This document shows, piece after piece, positions 29,450 to 43,600 of a stretch of DNA of 64,000 bases. Made by a program: the position numbers and the translations under genes. Under the pieces are notes generated by a model. That model did no database searches. It was not told the origin of the DNA and saw only the letters and a list, made by a program, of their open reading frames with translations. The DNA lies in contig NW_024571693.1 in the NCBI RefSeq assembly GCF_018320785.1, positions 46,001 to 110,000 on the forward strand. Direction: 5' to 3'. The stretch's first letter is position 1. Each line of letters opens with the position of its first letter. Source of the DNA: Cheilinus undulatus (Eukaryota; Chordata; Actinopteri; Labriformes; Labridae).

Positions 29450-31534
29450 TGTGTTTATTTACTGCAAACTAAATTTCGTCCCAAGGGCTGGGTCAGAGGC
29501 AGAAATACACTTTTACATCTCTGCAAAACAAAGTCCTCAAACTATAAAAGTTTTAACATTTCAGAAACCAAATAATGAAATAATTGCAAAAAATAAGACA
29601 CCTTTTCTCTTGTGATTTCTTTGTTTAATACATTTTACTTTAATTTTACATATAAAACATCCAGCTGTTTAGGATTTCATACATCACAATAAAAGTCTCT
29701 TTGTAAGAAATAATGATTGGACTCAGTTATTTCCAACATTGACTAGAGTGAACATACTGTATGGCAGAGGATTCACAGTACATCAGTGTCACTTCTGTGC
29801 TGTTATAATCTCAGTGACTACCTGAACCTACACACTCACTCTCTGTGCTTCTGGATTCAGTCTTCTGTCCATGTTTAGAAATGATTCATAGATTTACATG
29901 AACTAATGAGATGTTTTATACATTTAGGTCACAACTCTCATGAGTCTCAAATCCATGGCAGACTATTTTGGAGTCACTTCTATGTGGGTGAATTGTGTGT
30001 CTCACAACACTGCAGAAAAACAAGTGTATGGAGTACCAGAGTAATCATTTCTATGTATCGTTGAGTTGCACATCCATATATGACATTCATCTTCATAACA
30101 TTCATATTATTTCATATTCAGTTGTTTTATAGATGATGCAGGAGCTGAAAAAGCTCCAGAAAGATCTGAAAGCAAACATCAATGAATTCTTCAATTAATC
30201 AGGTTGATCATTTTTCAACTTGGACGTCTAGCATTTCCAGTGTTGGTTTTGAAGTGTCTACTTGTGTTTTACTGCTTAATTTTTAGAGCTTCATGCTGTT
30301 CAGATGAATATTTAGTAAATACTGTATAGAAATAGTGTGCAGTTTGGATTTGGGAGACAGGAAGTTTGAATGAGCGTACAATTTTTACAAACAAGTAAAT
30401 ATCCGACAAACTAATGCATGTACAGCACACTGACTTGTAAAAATGTAAAATAAAAAACAACATTGCAATTGAAAATAAAAGCAAGTTAAAACAAAGTCTA
30501 TAAAAACTTGAAATATCAATGATTCATCACTGAATCTTATTACAGACTTCCAGGAACAATGACACATCATTCATAGATATTCTATTGATGCTAAAATATT
30601 TAATAATCCTCTTCTTCATCTGTTCTTTATCATTTGTTCTATTTTAAATTATTTTCTGAAATTGCACTTAAACTGATTAAATTCACACTAATATGATTTA
30701 ATGATAAAACATCAGAAACATTCATCCTCCAGTAGAGTTCATTTTCTGATTGAACACAGCAGCTGTATGAGGCCCCCCAGAGGCAACAAGAGGAACTACA
30801 GCAGAGGATTTAAAGTACACCTTTTAAAGGGCACAAGCTTGTTTTTTAAGCTTGATTGACAAGTAACATGATTTTTTCCCCAATTATGATGCTTTTGTGA
30901 TCATTTCAGTACATTTATTTATTTATTTTACAAAATCTACATCTACATATAGCTTCCTTTAAAGCAGAGCAAAGTTCTTTTTTGTTTCTTCTCTTTAGCA
31001 TTAAGCAGGTAAATTGTTCTCAGTACAAAATAATAAAAAGGCCCTATCATCTCAGAAATATTTGTTTTCATAAAAAATGTAAGGACACACTCTGGAAGAT
31101 AGAAAATTTAAAGGGAAATTATTGGAGGTAAATGCTGTGTGATATGTTATATTTTTGCTAAGTTAAAAAAAAGTTTGTGTTTGGTCACGACTGGGAGACT
31201 CAAAGGAAATCTTAACATGCAAAAATAGTCTCTTTACTTTGGTTTGGCTGGAATCTCAAGATTTGTAGCACCATAATGGCTACATAATCACTATCATTGT
31301 AAATTTCACAAAAATAAGAACTTAAAGTTTTGGCATCAGAAATGGCAGCACAGATTTTTGTCTATAAAAATATATAATCTAAACCCTGAAAGAATATAAG
31401 ACAGTTGCTTAGGAGTAGAAAAACTTTGTCCCATAGTTAGTGTAACATCTTCAGACTGAGCAGAGTCTGTAACAGAAGTCTCTACCAATGTGATTTGAAG
31501 TTTTACAAATCAGGAAAGAAGTGAACACCCACGT
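29450..31534 (-). other. Gene C 3' UTR region
   Basis: Homologous to gene B's 3' flank in two blocks, with about 1.2 kb of extra sequence (29,970-31,150) between them. Minus-strand AATAAA candidates lie near 30,914 and 29,453. I see no gene inside the extra segment. Confidence 0.45.
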
Positions 31535-31629
31535 TTAGTAAACATCTCCTCGGTCATCTGCTCTCTGTTCATCAGCTGATGGCTCACTGTTGGTTTCTGG
31601 TTTCTTGTCTGGCATCAGTGCAGATTTCT
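31535..31629 (-). CDS. Gene C terminal exon with stop
   Basis: 95 nt after an AACAG acceptor: E-K-S-A-L-M-P-D-K-K-P-E-T-N-S-E-P-S-A-D, ending D-R-G-D-V-Y and TAA at 31,535-31,537. The homologous part in gene B shares M-P-D-K-K-P-E-T-N. Confidence 0.83.
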
Positions 31630-34600
31630 CTGTTAAATGACAAAGTAAAGGATGTTTTAAAAAAGCAGAACAAAGGTGTCCAAAATGATTTTTATTTAAA
31701 TACAGTTCAAACCATGATAAAAACCTGACAAAGTGATAGTTTCTTAGTTTCACACATCTTCCTTTAGTACTTTCTGTGCTGATTTTTTTTAAAGATTTAT
31801 TTCTGGGGCTTTTCATGCCATTATTTAGAGAGGAGGACAGTGGATAGAGTTGGAAACAGGGAGTAGTGAGTGATGATTATTTTCAAACTAATTCTTGGGG
31901 TTTTTACTTGTGTTTTGGGCAGAAAATGAATCAACTGCAACACACCAAAGACAAAACATTATTCTTTCAGTCATTAGAAACTGTGAGAGAAATAACAGAG
32001 AATGACAAGTATGTTAAATATTACTTACCAGAGTCCTTGTTGGTATCTGGAGGTCCAGAGGTCTGCTGGTCAGGAACCTCTACAGATGTGAACTCTACAA
32101 ATGGATGAAACATAAAAGTACATTGATTTTTAAGATAAAATAGTGACCCTGTTTTATTCTTTTGGATAACCTACGGTTGAACTCACCAGTTTCCTGGTCA
32201 GTGTTAGAGGCTGCAGCTTCTGCCAGGCTCTGGTTGGAAGTTTCTGGAGTCACTGACTCAGTCTCTATTAAATACAACAACACAATAACAAGTAAGAATT
32301 TTAAAACACCTTTAATACCTGAAGCCACGATGTCTGTCCCACCCCAGCCTGGATGACAAAAGCTAAATGTCTTTACTGGATGTTAGAACTAGCCTCAAGC
32401 TTAAAAATCTTAAAGTAGTAAATAACTTTAAAAATAATGCAGAGAAGGGCATTTCCTTCTCAGATTAAGAGGAGCTGACACATTTGAGTAGAAGTCCCTT
32501 AAATGATGTACTGAACTTGGGTAAACATATTAAGCCGTTTCCCAGAACAGGAAACTCTTCCATGTTTTTTCCAAACTGTTTAGGGTAAAACTCTCATGGT
32601 TAGGATTTTAAAAGTAACTAAACTAAACTAACTGAAACACCCTTGGTTGATTTTCTACTATCAGTCTTCTGTAACTATTTTGAACACCACTTTGTTTTTA
32701 TGTTTGGTTTAATAACATTTTACACACCAGCTCCATTGCTGAGATGTTGGGTAGTATCAGTTTGTCCTGAAACAAATGGTAGAAAAAATCCATTGTAAGA
32801 TAACTGGTGAATGATTTTGTTCTAAATCAAACAAGTTTTCTCATAGTTTAAACATGTTTCAGAATAGGTTCAATAGCATTTCATTACCTTCACCATCAGG
32901 AGATTGATTAAGTGGATCCATCTCATGTTCAGGCCCTATCAAGATAAAAATAATTACAAAACAATGTAGTTGATCACCATCACCTAAAACAGCAAACTGG
33001 AAAACAAAATGATAAGTCTAAGCATTTATCATAAATCTATGTTGACAACATTTTTTATTGTGGTTATGGCTGTTATAGCTAAGAAGAGTAGCTCAATAAA
33101 GTGACACTACAATTTCTGCTGAAATAAAAGGAAAAAATACACAGGCAAGCTTAGCATGTTGAAATTTAATAAGACTCATTTGAGAATTATGTTTATTTTC
33201 TAAATACGTTTTCTTATCAAACATTTAAGAAAACATTTTCTATCTTACCATCTAGTTCTCTTGGCCACTTTTCAATGTATTAAACAGAGAAAAGCATGTT
33301 GTAAATCAGTCATTCATAATGTGATCATCATTAAACATTAATCATGCTTAAGCAGAGAGTCACCAAAGATGGATCCTGACAGCAGAACATACATATATAT
33401 ATATATATTATATTACTGATTGTATTTCATTAAGATTTTTTCAGTTAAATATTGATTATTTGGACTAATAAATCTGATAGGGCAAAAACATTAAAAACAA
33501 CAAAGCAGCACTCTAATTTCCCCTGAAATAAAAAGGAATTCAATGATCAAACTGAATCTTGTCTGTTTATAGATACTACATTGGTTGTGATAAATACATG
33601 AAAAAAATTAAGTAATAGGTAAATTCTGAAATTTACATAAACCACAGTTGAAGAATGTTTTATTTCTCAATATGTAGTCTTTTCACATGTTTAACAAAAC
33701 ATTTAGTTTCTTACCCGCTTTCATTGCATTTGTGTGTTGGACAAAAAAAAGCATGTTGTGAATCAGTCATTCATAATGTGATCATCATTAAACATTAATC
33801 ATGCTTAAGCAGAGTGTCACCAAAGATGGATCCTGACAGCAAAACAAACTCAAACATCTTAAAAACACTGATTGTATTTAATTAAGATTGTTTTCAGTTC
33901 AATATTAGCTATTTAGACTAATAAATCTGGTAGAGAAAAACTATTAAAAACAACAAAGCAGCTCTATACTTTCAGCTGAAATAAAAAAAAGAAATCAACT
34001 GATCAAACTGAATTACTGTCTGTTTATAGATACTATATTGGTTGTGCTGTTAAAAAGGAACACATATCTAAATTCTGAAATTTACATGAACCACAGTTGA
34101 AGAATGTTTTATTTCTCAATATGTTGCCTTTTTACATGTTTAACAACAAACTTAAACATCTTAATATGACTATTATCACATTACTGATTGTATTTAATAA
34201 AGGAAAACATTTTTGTGTAAAATCAAATATTTGGATTCATAAATCTGATGGAGCAAAACTATTGAAGTACCATAAAGTGACGCTACAATTTCTGCTGAAG
34301 TAAAAAATTATATAATGCATGTTAAAAGTGAATAAACTATATATTGAACTATCTTTCAATATACTTTTATATCAAACATTTACGAGAACATTTTCTATCT
34401 TACCATCTCGGTGTCTTCGCCACTTTTCTGTGTATAAGACAGAGAAAAGCATGTTGTAAATCAGTCATTCATAAAGTGATCATCATTAAACATTAATCAT
34501 GCTTAAGCAGAGTGTCACCAAAGATGGATCCTGACAGCAGAACAAACTCAAACATCTTCATATGATTTTTATTATATTACTGATTGTATTTAATTAAGAT

Positions 34601-37600
34601 TTTTTTCAGTTTGATATTAATTATTTAGAATAAAAAATCTGGTAGAGAAAAACTATTAAAAACAACAAAGCAGCTCTATACTTTCAGCTGAAATAAAAAA
34701 AAGAAATCAACTGATCAAACTGAATTATTGTCTGTTTATAGATACTACATTGGTTGTGCTGTTAAAAAGGAACACATATCTAAATTCTGAAATTTACATG
34801 AACCACAGTTGAAGAATGTTTTATTTCTCAATATGTTGCCTTTTTACATGTTTAACAACAAACTCAAACATCTTAATATGACTCTTAGCACATTACTGAT
34901 TGTATTTAATAAAAGAAAATATTTTTGTGTAAAATCAAATATTTGGACTCATAAATCTGGTAGAGCAAAACTATTGAAGTACCATAAAGTGACGCTACAA
35001 TTTCTGCTGAAGTAAAAAATGATATAATGCATGTTAAAAAGTGAATAATCTATATAATGAACTATGTTTCATATACTTTTTAAAAAAAAAAATCAAATAT
35101 TAAAGAGAATATTTTATATCTTACCGTCTATTTCTCTTTGCCACTTCTCTGTGTATTTGACAAAGAAAAGCATGTTGTAAATCAGTCATTCATAATGTGA
35201 TCATCATTAAACATTAATCATGCTTAAGCAGAGTGTCACCAAAGATGGATCCTGACAGCAGAACAAACTCAAACATCTTTATATCACTTCTATCAAATCA
35301 CTGATTGTATTTAATTAAGATTTTTTTGTGTGTTTGTTTAATAATCATAATTTCTGCTGGAATAAAAAATAATTTAATGCATTTTAAAAAGTGAATAATC
35401 TATATACTGAACTATGTTTCAATATTCTTTTTATTATCAAACATTTAAGAGAATATATTGTATCTTACTGTATTGTGCTCTTCGCCTTCTTTCTGTATAT
35501 AAGAGAAAGAAAAGAATGTTGTAAATCAGCCATTAATGATGTGATCATTATCAGTCACTGACCATGCTTTAGCATTGTTTTATATTTGATAGTGACAGTG
35601 GAAAGAACATAAGGTACTCCTTCATCAGACTTAAACCACAGAACTGATCTGTAGGTAATTTTGACTTTTTGTTGAAAATCAAATATTATCACTTATAAAT
35701 TTGTTAGAGCAAAACTACTGAAAGAACTCATTATTACTGAATATTTTATCAACACAATGAATTCTGGCTTCTTACCCCTGATGAAAAATACAGCAACCCC
35801 AATGAGTACCAAAACAATCACTACTACTACTGGTACAAGGATGGATATCAGCCGCTCCTGTTCTTCTATAAAACAAAAAGTCAAATGTATTTGGATGATG
35901 TTGGTTAATGCTTTTGTTTGATATTGTGGTATTGTTAATATGCAATGTTTCTATAAAGATAAAAAATCAGTGCTTATAATGAGGATGTTTGTCAGTGGAA
36001 CTACTCACGTTTAATGATGGGGTTTGTGATGCTTTCACTGGTTTCATTGCTGACTGGGTTCATCATCAAACATCTGAAACTGTACTCCTTTGAATCCTAA
36101 ACATTCAGAGAAAGAAAATCATGAAAACAGATTAAGAAAAAAAAAGCTCATATGTTAAAGAGAGATTAATGTTGTTAGTTTTTCATACCTTTGTTATAAT
36201 CAACTCCTCATTTGAAGGTCCATGCTCGCCATCTATAAACCACGTATAAGTGATTGGTTCAGCCTCTGCAGTGTTGCCTTCACAGGTCACATCACAGTTG
36301 GTCATCTCAGTGTTGCAGGATGTTTCTACAGAGGGTTTAGCTACACGAGCTGACAGAAGAAAGAGCAAAAATACGGGGTACTTTAGGGTACTTGAGGTCA
36401 AAAGAATTTGAAGAATGATCTGGTGGTGAAACTTTATTTAAAAAATCACCACTCACAGATAACAGAGAGCTGAGTCTTGCTGGAGACTTTGTAGTTAATC
36501 TCTGGTGTGTAGATGCCACTGTCGTTCAGGTTAAGTTCTTTGATGGTCAGTTCTCCAGTATCAGTGTTCACCTCACAACGACCTAAAATCATAAACAGAC
36601 ATGGTGACATGTGACAGCAGGCAGGGAGAAAATGTAAAACAGGGAGAAATGGGGGATAAACACTGTGGTGGGTCCCTGTTTTTATTATATTATTATTTTA
36701 TTCTATGTTTCAACTGCATTACTCATCAGTAGACAACTACTGTAACCACAGACCTTTCACAAGCATACATCTTTAAAGATGGATTGCATTAATGGTCTGT
36801 AGTGAGTTAAAACATCTCTATCACTCTTAAAAATAAAATTTAGCTCAGTCCAGTTCAAGGGTTAAATGCTCTTTTAAGGTATGTTCATTTTCATTGTTTT
36901 ATATTTGAGAGCTCCGAAAGAATTTACAGTCTAAGGCTCTGTTCACATGACAACGTTTTCAAGAGAAAACTCCGTTCACACAAGAGCGGCATTTTGGTGC
37001 CTGAAAACAGAACTTTTTGGAAATGGGCTCCAGAGTTGAAGTTTTTCAAAACACCCCCATCTCTGTGTAAACAGGGAAAACAACACTTTCTGAAAACACA
37101 CATGTGCTCTACGGCTGCAGTCAGCTGTCAAGCACAAGTGTCTCAGCACTCTGAACAGAGCTGTGGCAGCTCGAGCCGTCTGATATAGTTTACTGTGATT
37201 CAGCTTGTCAAGACACAGCAGCTGGATTTAGAAAAGGGGAAACATTATTCTCGTTTGGAGGGCAATCAGTGCCAGTTTCTTTAGATAAAGTCATGTTATT
37301 AATTTTGGAAAAGATTACTTTTACCTTTTTTATTGATCATTATTTTAATCACCGTCATCATCATCGTAGTGAGGCAGAGAAATTTCACGGCTCATATTAA
37401 CAGAAAAAAATGCTTTGCTAGATCAGTCTTGTTATAACGTAGATATCTGCTGAGAATCATTAATTCCCCACAGACAAATTCAGCTCCTACAGCCTCTAAT
37501 TTCTTGTGGATTTTCTTATAAAGTGCGGCGCTGCTCATGAGCACAGCTGGAGCCTTTTTTCAGACCCATATTTCTATTTTTCCATATATCTGCTTCTTGG

Positions 37601-40600
37601 AAATGATTTAGACTTTATCTTTTTTCTTTAAGTTTTAATCAGCTAACTGCACATCAATGTGCAGCTGATGGAGGAGACAGCTTCTGTGTTTGGGTTAAAA
37701 AGAAAGTTAATCACTTCCAAGAAGCAGATCAAATTGAAAAAGGGGAAGTATATTGTTCTGAAAAGGCTATCATTCTTTTGCTGCACTTAAAGCAGGAAAC
37801 GCTGCACTTTCTTAGAAAATCCACAAGAAATCAAAAGTTTTAGGAGAAAAAATTGTCCCTTGAAAATCAAACAGTTGCAAGACCAGTCTATGATAAGACT
37901 GGTCTTGCAATTCATTTTTGCATTTATATGTGTTGTAAAATTTCGCTGCCGCGCTACGATGGTGATGAGGAGGATTTAGTGATGAATTACTCTCATGAAC
38001 CCAGGGCTTGACATTTACACCTGCCAACTAGCCAGATGTGGGTGGATTTCGACCGTGGCGCATAGGCGTAGGAACCGGGGGGGATGGGTGGGATGTGCCC
38101 CCCCCAATATTGGAGACAGGGGCATTTGCCCCACCCAAAAATTATATTCCAGAGGAGAAAAATATTTGATTTTGAAATTTTTAACTTATTTTTATTTTGA
38201 AAGTGCAACGCAGCGTCCTGTCACCGCCGGCCCCCTCCCTCACCACACTGAGAGTGTTTGAGAGGCGGGAGACAGCAGCAGACAGCAGGTTGTCTACTGA
38301 CAGAAAGTCTTTTGAACAAGGTAAAACAGTCTGTAGGGAATGTTGCCATGAATATGGCTTGTTTATAACTTCATGTTGTTAATTCATATTCATATTTAGA
38401 AACTATATCTTTTGAGTTGAGTTATCTTTGGTCACTTGTCTACTAACTTCTTCAGTGTTCCCAAGTAACGTCAACGCTAGCCAAAATGTTTTGTCATCTC
38501 ATTTCAGTACAATGCCACCACTGAAGAAAAGGCTGAAACAGCAGCAAGACTTGCTTTGTGTTTTCAACAAGAGTAATGTTAGTGTGAGTAACGGTTACAC
38601 AACACAAGGACAACAGGAAAAGGAGAGGATGGCATATGGCTTGAAGTGAGGTTAAAATAAATTAGTGAAAACTTTTACTGTAAGGGTTAAGTTATGCTGT
38701 AAACAGAGTTGACAGTGTATGAGCCTATATACATCTGCAAATCAGTAGTTAAAAGTCTTCATTCTATATGACAAAAACCTTAACAGATATTTTTTTAGCT
38801 TTTGTAAGTCAAATGCTGATACTCTACATTACTATATGTAATGTTGTCTTGTAAAAATATTAATGCCATGCAGGGACATCAAGGGCTTGAGGGAGTCAAA
38901 GTGAGGGAGAGACAGGAACAGACCAGTAGGTAAGAGAGAGTAACATATAACAGTAGATATTTTACAGGAGTTCACAAAAAAGTGGAAACATGGAATTGCT
39001 TGCTTGTAATAGGTGCAGTCCCATGGCATTGTGACTTTTCCTTTTAGGGTGTCCAGAGTTCTGTGTGTGCTACTAATTTTGTCTTTGTGCTACTGAAATA
39101 TTTAGCTTGCTAGTACCAGTACTGCCACCTGATAAAGTAAGCGTACAGCCCTGGAATGATATAATCATTATGCTTTGCTTAAAGACTCAAGCCATTTTGT
39201 TCAAGAGGAAGAGAGAAGTGTTTTTTCTGGTTGGTTTGCCCTCATCTTAAGATCATAAAACATAAACATACAGATTCTATACATGCATTTATATAGGCGT
39301 GCACAGCACTATTTTTCCAAGAAACATTTGAAAAAAAGAAGAAAGAGTAAAAGATCACATAGCATTTTGTGAATGTTTTGCAGTGTAGTTAATTTATGAC
39401 ATATTTCTGCTCAAACTATTTACAAATCTGTCAGATTTCCAATATGTGTCTCCCCCCCCAGTGTTAAACTCATTCCTACGCCCTTGCTGTGGCGAGTAGC
39501 AACATGAGACACACAGATGAGGACAGGAGAAGTTTAACACTCAACATTCTCTGATGGAGATCTGTCAGAGTGAAAATTACTGATGTTCTTGTAGTCTGCT
39601 GTAGTTTTTCCTGATAAACAGCCAATTTACAGGATTTTAATATTATCATAAACTTAATATCCATTAAGAAGTAAAAATCCAAGACTCTTGACTCTTAGAT
39701 GACCGTCTCTAACAGTGAAGTATGACATGTCTCTGTGTTGTTTCAAATGTACAGGTAGAAGTGCTTTATTAAGAGGAGAGCTGATATTGATCACACTGAT
39801 GAGGGAAAGTAGAGCATGTGTGTCATATCATACCCTTTGGACCACATTTGGCATATAGCTCATAGTTTTGAAACACCAAAATTGTGGCTAGTGGAAATAC
39901 TGAGTGGCTAGTAAGTTTGCAAAACCACTAGCCATCGTGGCTGGTGGGCAAAAAAAGTTAATGTCAATCCCTGCATGTACCTATGTATGATAAAAATGTT
40001 TCATATTATCAAAAACACATGAAAAACAGTGAATGTGCAGTACTGTGCTTGTTGTAGAGACAGTTTTACTGTGCAGTAAATCACCTTATTACAGCGGTTT
40101 TTGTTTCCTGCGTTCTCGTGTAGACAGAGATTGTTTTCAAAATGTGAAACTTTTTGGAAATGAAAATGGAAAACAAAGCAAAACGTTGTCGTGTAAACAA
40201 AGCCTAAACAGTCATTAAAAATACACTCAAGTAATCTCTTTACTTCAAGTTTCCATAAAATGACTGTAATAACTGAACTGAAGTGGATATTAATGGATTC
40301 CAGTCATGGTTACCTTGTATTCTGTTTCTGTGGTGTAGTGGTGAGCTAAGAAGAAAAGCTGGGTGGTTTCTGTGGTAATGTGATGTAGACATCTTTAAAA
40401 CAGAGACTTCAGTGTCCATACATGTGGCTAAGACTTTGTACAATCTGTGTTTTCTTTGAAAGACATAATAGTGTAATAATCCTCCAACACATCTGAAACT
40501 TGCAGACTTCCACGCTGTCTCACCAGAAGTAAAAAAGTCGATTTTAAGGGACCAGTCTTGTCAGCATTATTTTAGATTTTGATAACTGCTCAACAACAGA

Positions 40601-43600
40601 AATATGATAATTACATTTTGTGTTTTTTGCTCTACTCTCATGAAAAGTATTAAAGTGACTGTGTGTGTGTGTGTGTGTGTGGGGGGGGGGGTATATGTGT
40701 CTGTGGGTGTGTGTGTGGGTGTGTATGCACATGCTTGTAGATGATTGATTTGATCTGTTTTATTGTTACTATTTATCTGCCCAGGGATGACTAATGAAAT
40801 GGCTAGTGTATATGATACAAAGCATCTCCGCCTTCTTGAGAGACTAATGTTATTTCAAATATTGTCCCAGAGACATATAAACTTGATTAAAATAAACTAA
40901 ACAAAGCGAGGATGACCATAAGGCCCAATGATCTTCACCCTCAAAGTTAAACCAGCTCATCCATGAGTTAGAGTGGGTTTTGCAATTTTAGATATTAACT
41001 AAATTTACAAGAAGGTCCAGGAAGGACTGACAACACAAAAACATAATGCCCCTGGCATCGTCTATAGCTGACATCTGATAAAACATCTTATTTACACTGA
41101 AAACATGTGAAAGCCCCACATCAATCTATATCTTAAAATAAACTTTAACCACAATCTTAATCTGTCTCGTTTAAAAGTTTTCTCTCCTAGAAAAACACTC
41201 AAACCAGTGCAAAAAGCATACAGAAAGATAAAAGATCACAGATATCATAATTGTTCCCCTGGGAAGCCAGCTCACTTTGAGCTGTTCAGAGGCTGATGGC
41301 AGTCAGAACAAAATAGTTTTTGGTTAAATAGTTCTACATGTAACATATCTGGGGTCAGACAGGGGCAGCAAAACCTCCTTGAAAAAGGTTTGGTTCATCC
41401 AGGATCAACTGGACCTTTTTAAGAGTTCTGACTTTGTATCATTTAAACAGCTCATTCAGAGTAGTGCTAATTTTGCAGCACATATGCACTAAGTCCAGCA
41501 ACCTGTTCTTGTTTTTTAAAACAACCATAATAAAGTCACTATAAAATACCTTCAAATGTCTTTTATTTGACAAACCAAATAGTTGAATTCAGATCAAGCT
41601 GCTTATGTTTTCAAGAGTAGATAAACAAGTATATTTGTAAGAAAATTTACCTTGAATACCTTGAATTATCTTTAATTTGTTTCTCTGTTAACATACCCAA
41701 AACTATGATTATGATCAAAGGTGCTGCTTATGTTTTCAATCAGAAATAAACATATTTTGGTACATTCATAAGTAAATTTACCTTTAAACTGGCCAAAACA
41801 CTCAAACTCGTTTCCATGCCAATCTGCTGCAATATCCTCATTGTATTTCCACTCTATGTTTTTGATAGGAAGATCCATGGGGGGTGGTCTGAGGACAGCA
41901 TCTCCACCTATAGCCATGTAAATTTGGTCAACTGTAAAAGAAGGACACCAAAGGTCATTATTGAATATTTGTAGTCTTATCTAAGTTATCTAAATCACAT
42001 TCTGAACCATTTCTTAATTCATGAGCAAAAAACAAAATGCTCCTAAAGCAGAAGTTGTCTGAAGTTATGCTACAAACTTTTTCCCCACACAACTAAGACG
42101 GAATCTACAGCAACATAAATTCATTTATTTAGTTATTCATTTGAATTTATTTAACCAGGAAAACCTCACTGAGATTAAGAATCTCAGCAGCACAATGAAC
42201 AGAGCTGCAAACATGAAACATTAAACATAAGAAACACTACAAACACAGATCAACCAACGACTGGTTCACAGAGCAGAAAGTCATCAGTCAAAATATCTAC
42301 AACCTGATCAATCTTCCTCTAATACCTTTAATCTTTACATTTTTAAAATAACTTTAACTTTAACAACTTACCTGAAACTCCTCTTACTCATCACAAGCTA
42401 AAGATTTAAGGCATTGGGAAGATGCACGCATGTACAGAGTGTCACAGTAATCAATCACAGGTATAAAAGTGGCAGAAACAAGACTTGTCTCTGATAAAAA
42501 AAAAAACAAAAAACAAGAGGGTTTTTTTTTTCCAGAAAAGAGTAAGTGTTTTGAAAATGGTGGCATATGTCTATATTATGTAATAGATGGGGGTAAAATG
42601 GTATCATCTTTCGTTCTGGGGTGTGTAATAAGCCGTGCTACATTTGTGACTCAGTAGGGGAGACCAGGGGCAATTGTAACACACTAAATTCCTCCAATCA
42701 GAAACAAGCTTGAGTGATAAAACTAACTCTGCACAAACTCAGAGGGATTCTCTCTCTGCCTGTTGAAAAAGAGCAGGAATACTTCCACACCACAGAAGCT
42801 GTCCACAAAAAAAAAAAGATTTTTAGGTACAAAGCTTACTTTGTGGTTTGACAAATGTTTTTCTTCTGCTGTCTAAAGTTTAGATGAAAGTAAAGTCAAA
42901 CTCTGTTTAATTTCATCCCTGGCCTTTTGGTAGAAAAAACAACATGAACAACCTCTCCTAACATAAGTGCTAGTAGCTAATATGAGAGACTTTATTATGG
43001 CTGCTGGGTCAGGGGCAACTGTAACGCTGTGGCTGGGGTCAGCTGTAACACTGATTCAATTGTGTTCTAATTGCCATAGTCGACTACAAGCCATACTGCC
43101 TCATGTAAGCAAATGCGGACTTAATTTTGCTTTTTAAGAATAAATATATTTCACACATTTTAAAAGAAAAAATGCACTTTAATAAATCATGTTTGTGTAG
43201 TGATGTTAATGTGTCTATTCTGCAGTTTTATTAAAGTTTGGCTACAGACAGTTCTTAACTGATGAATCTGAAATGACCGTAATAGATCCAAATAATAAAA
43301 ATGTTCTGCGTAGAAAATAATTCTTACTGTGACTTATTAGTGCAATAAGACTTGGTGTGTCCATAAATAGATACATCTTTTTCTATGAATTCATATTACA
43401 GCCTTCTTGAATTGGGGAAATAAGAGACGATACTGAAAAAGAAAACTTGGAAAATTTATGTGATACTGTAACAGAAATGGGAATACTTTAAAGTTAGCCC
43501 TAATCTGAAATATAGACGGTAAGTATGATGCCAGGGTATCCACAGGGTAGCTCAAATTAAGGCCATTGAAAGGTAGTAAAAGGTAACAACCGCAATTTGA

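Larger units (their letters stand above)
36935..40204. mobile_element. Outer TIR element in gene C V intron
   Basis: Ends read GGCTCTGTTCACATGACAAC and, inverted, GGCTTTGTTTACACGACAAC, next to a TAA on both sides (3-bp target duplication, as in PIF/Harbinger; tentative). Its interior 37,498-37,833 is a large imperfect palindrome, and it hosts two hAT-like inserts. The paralogous introns of A and B lack it. Confidence 0.65.

Noticed and set aside
32095..32328. Minus-strand ORF starting MASGIKGVLKF that reads through the 78-nt tail exon
   Set aside because: The apparent start is in the intron; the gene C/D comparison and the TAATAG acceptor define the exon at 32,264. The same holds for 55,708-55,938.
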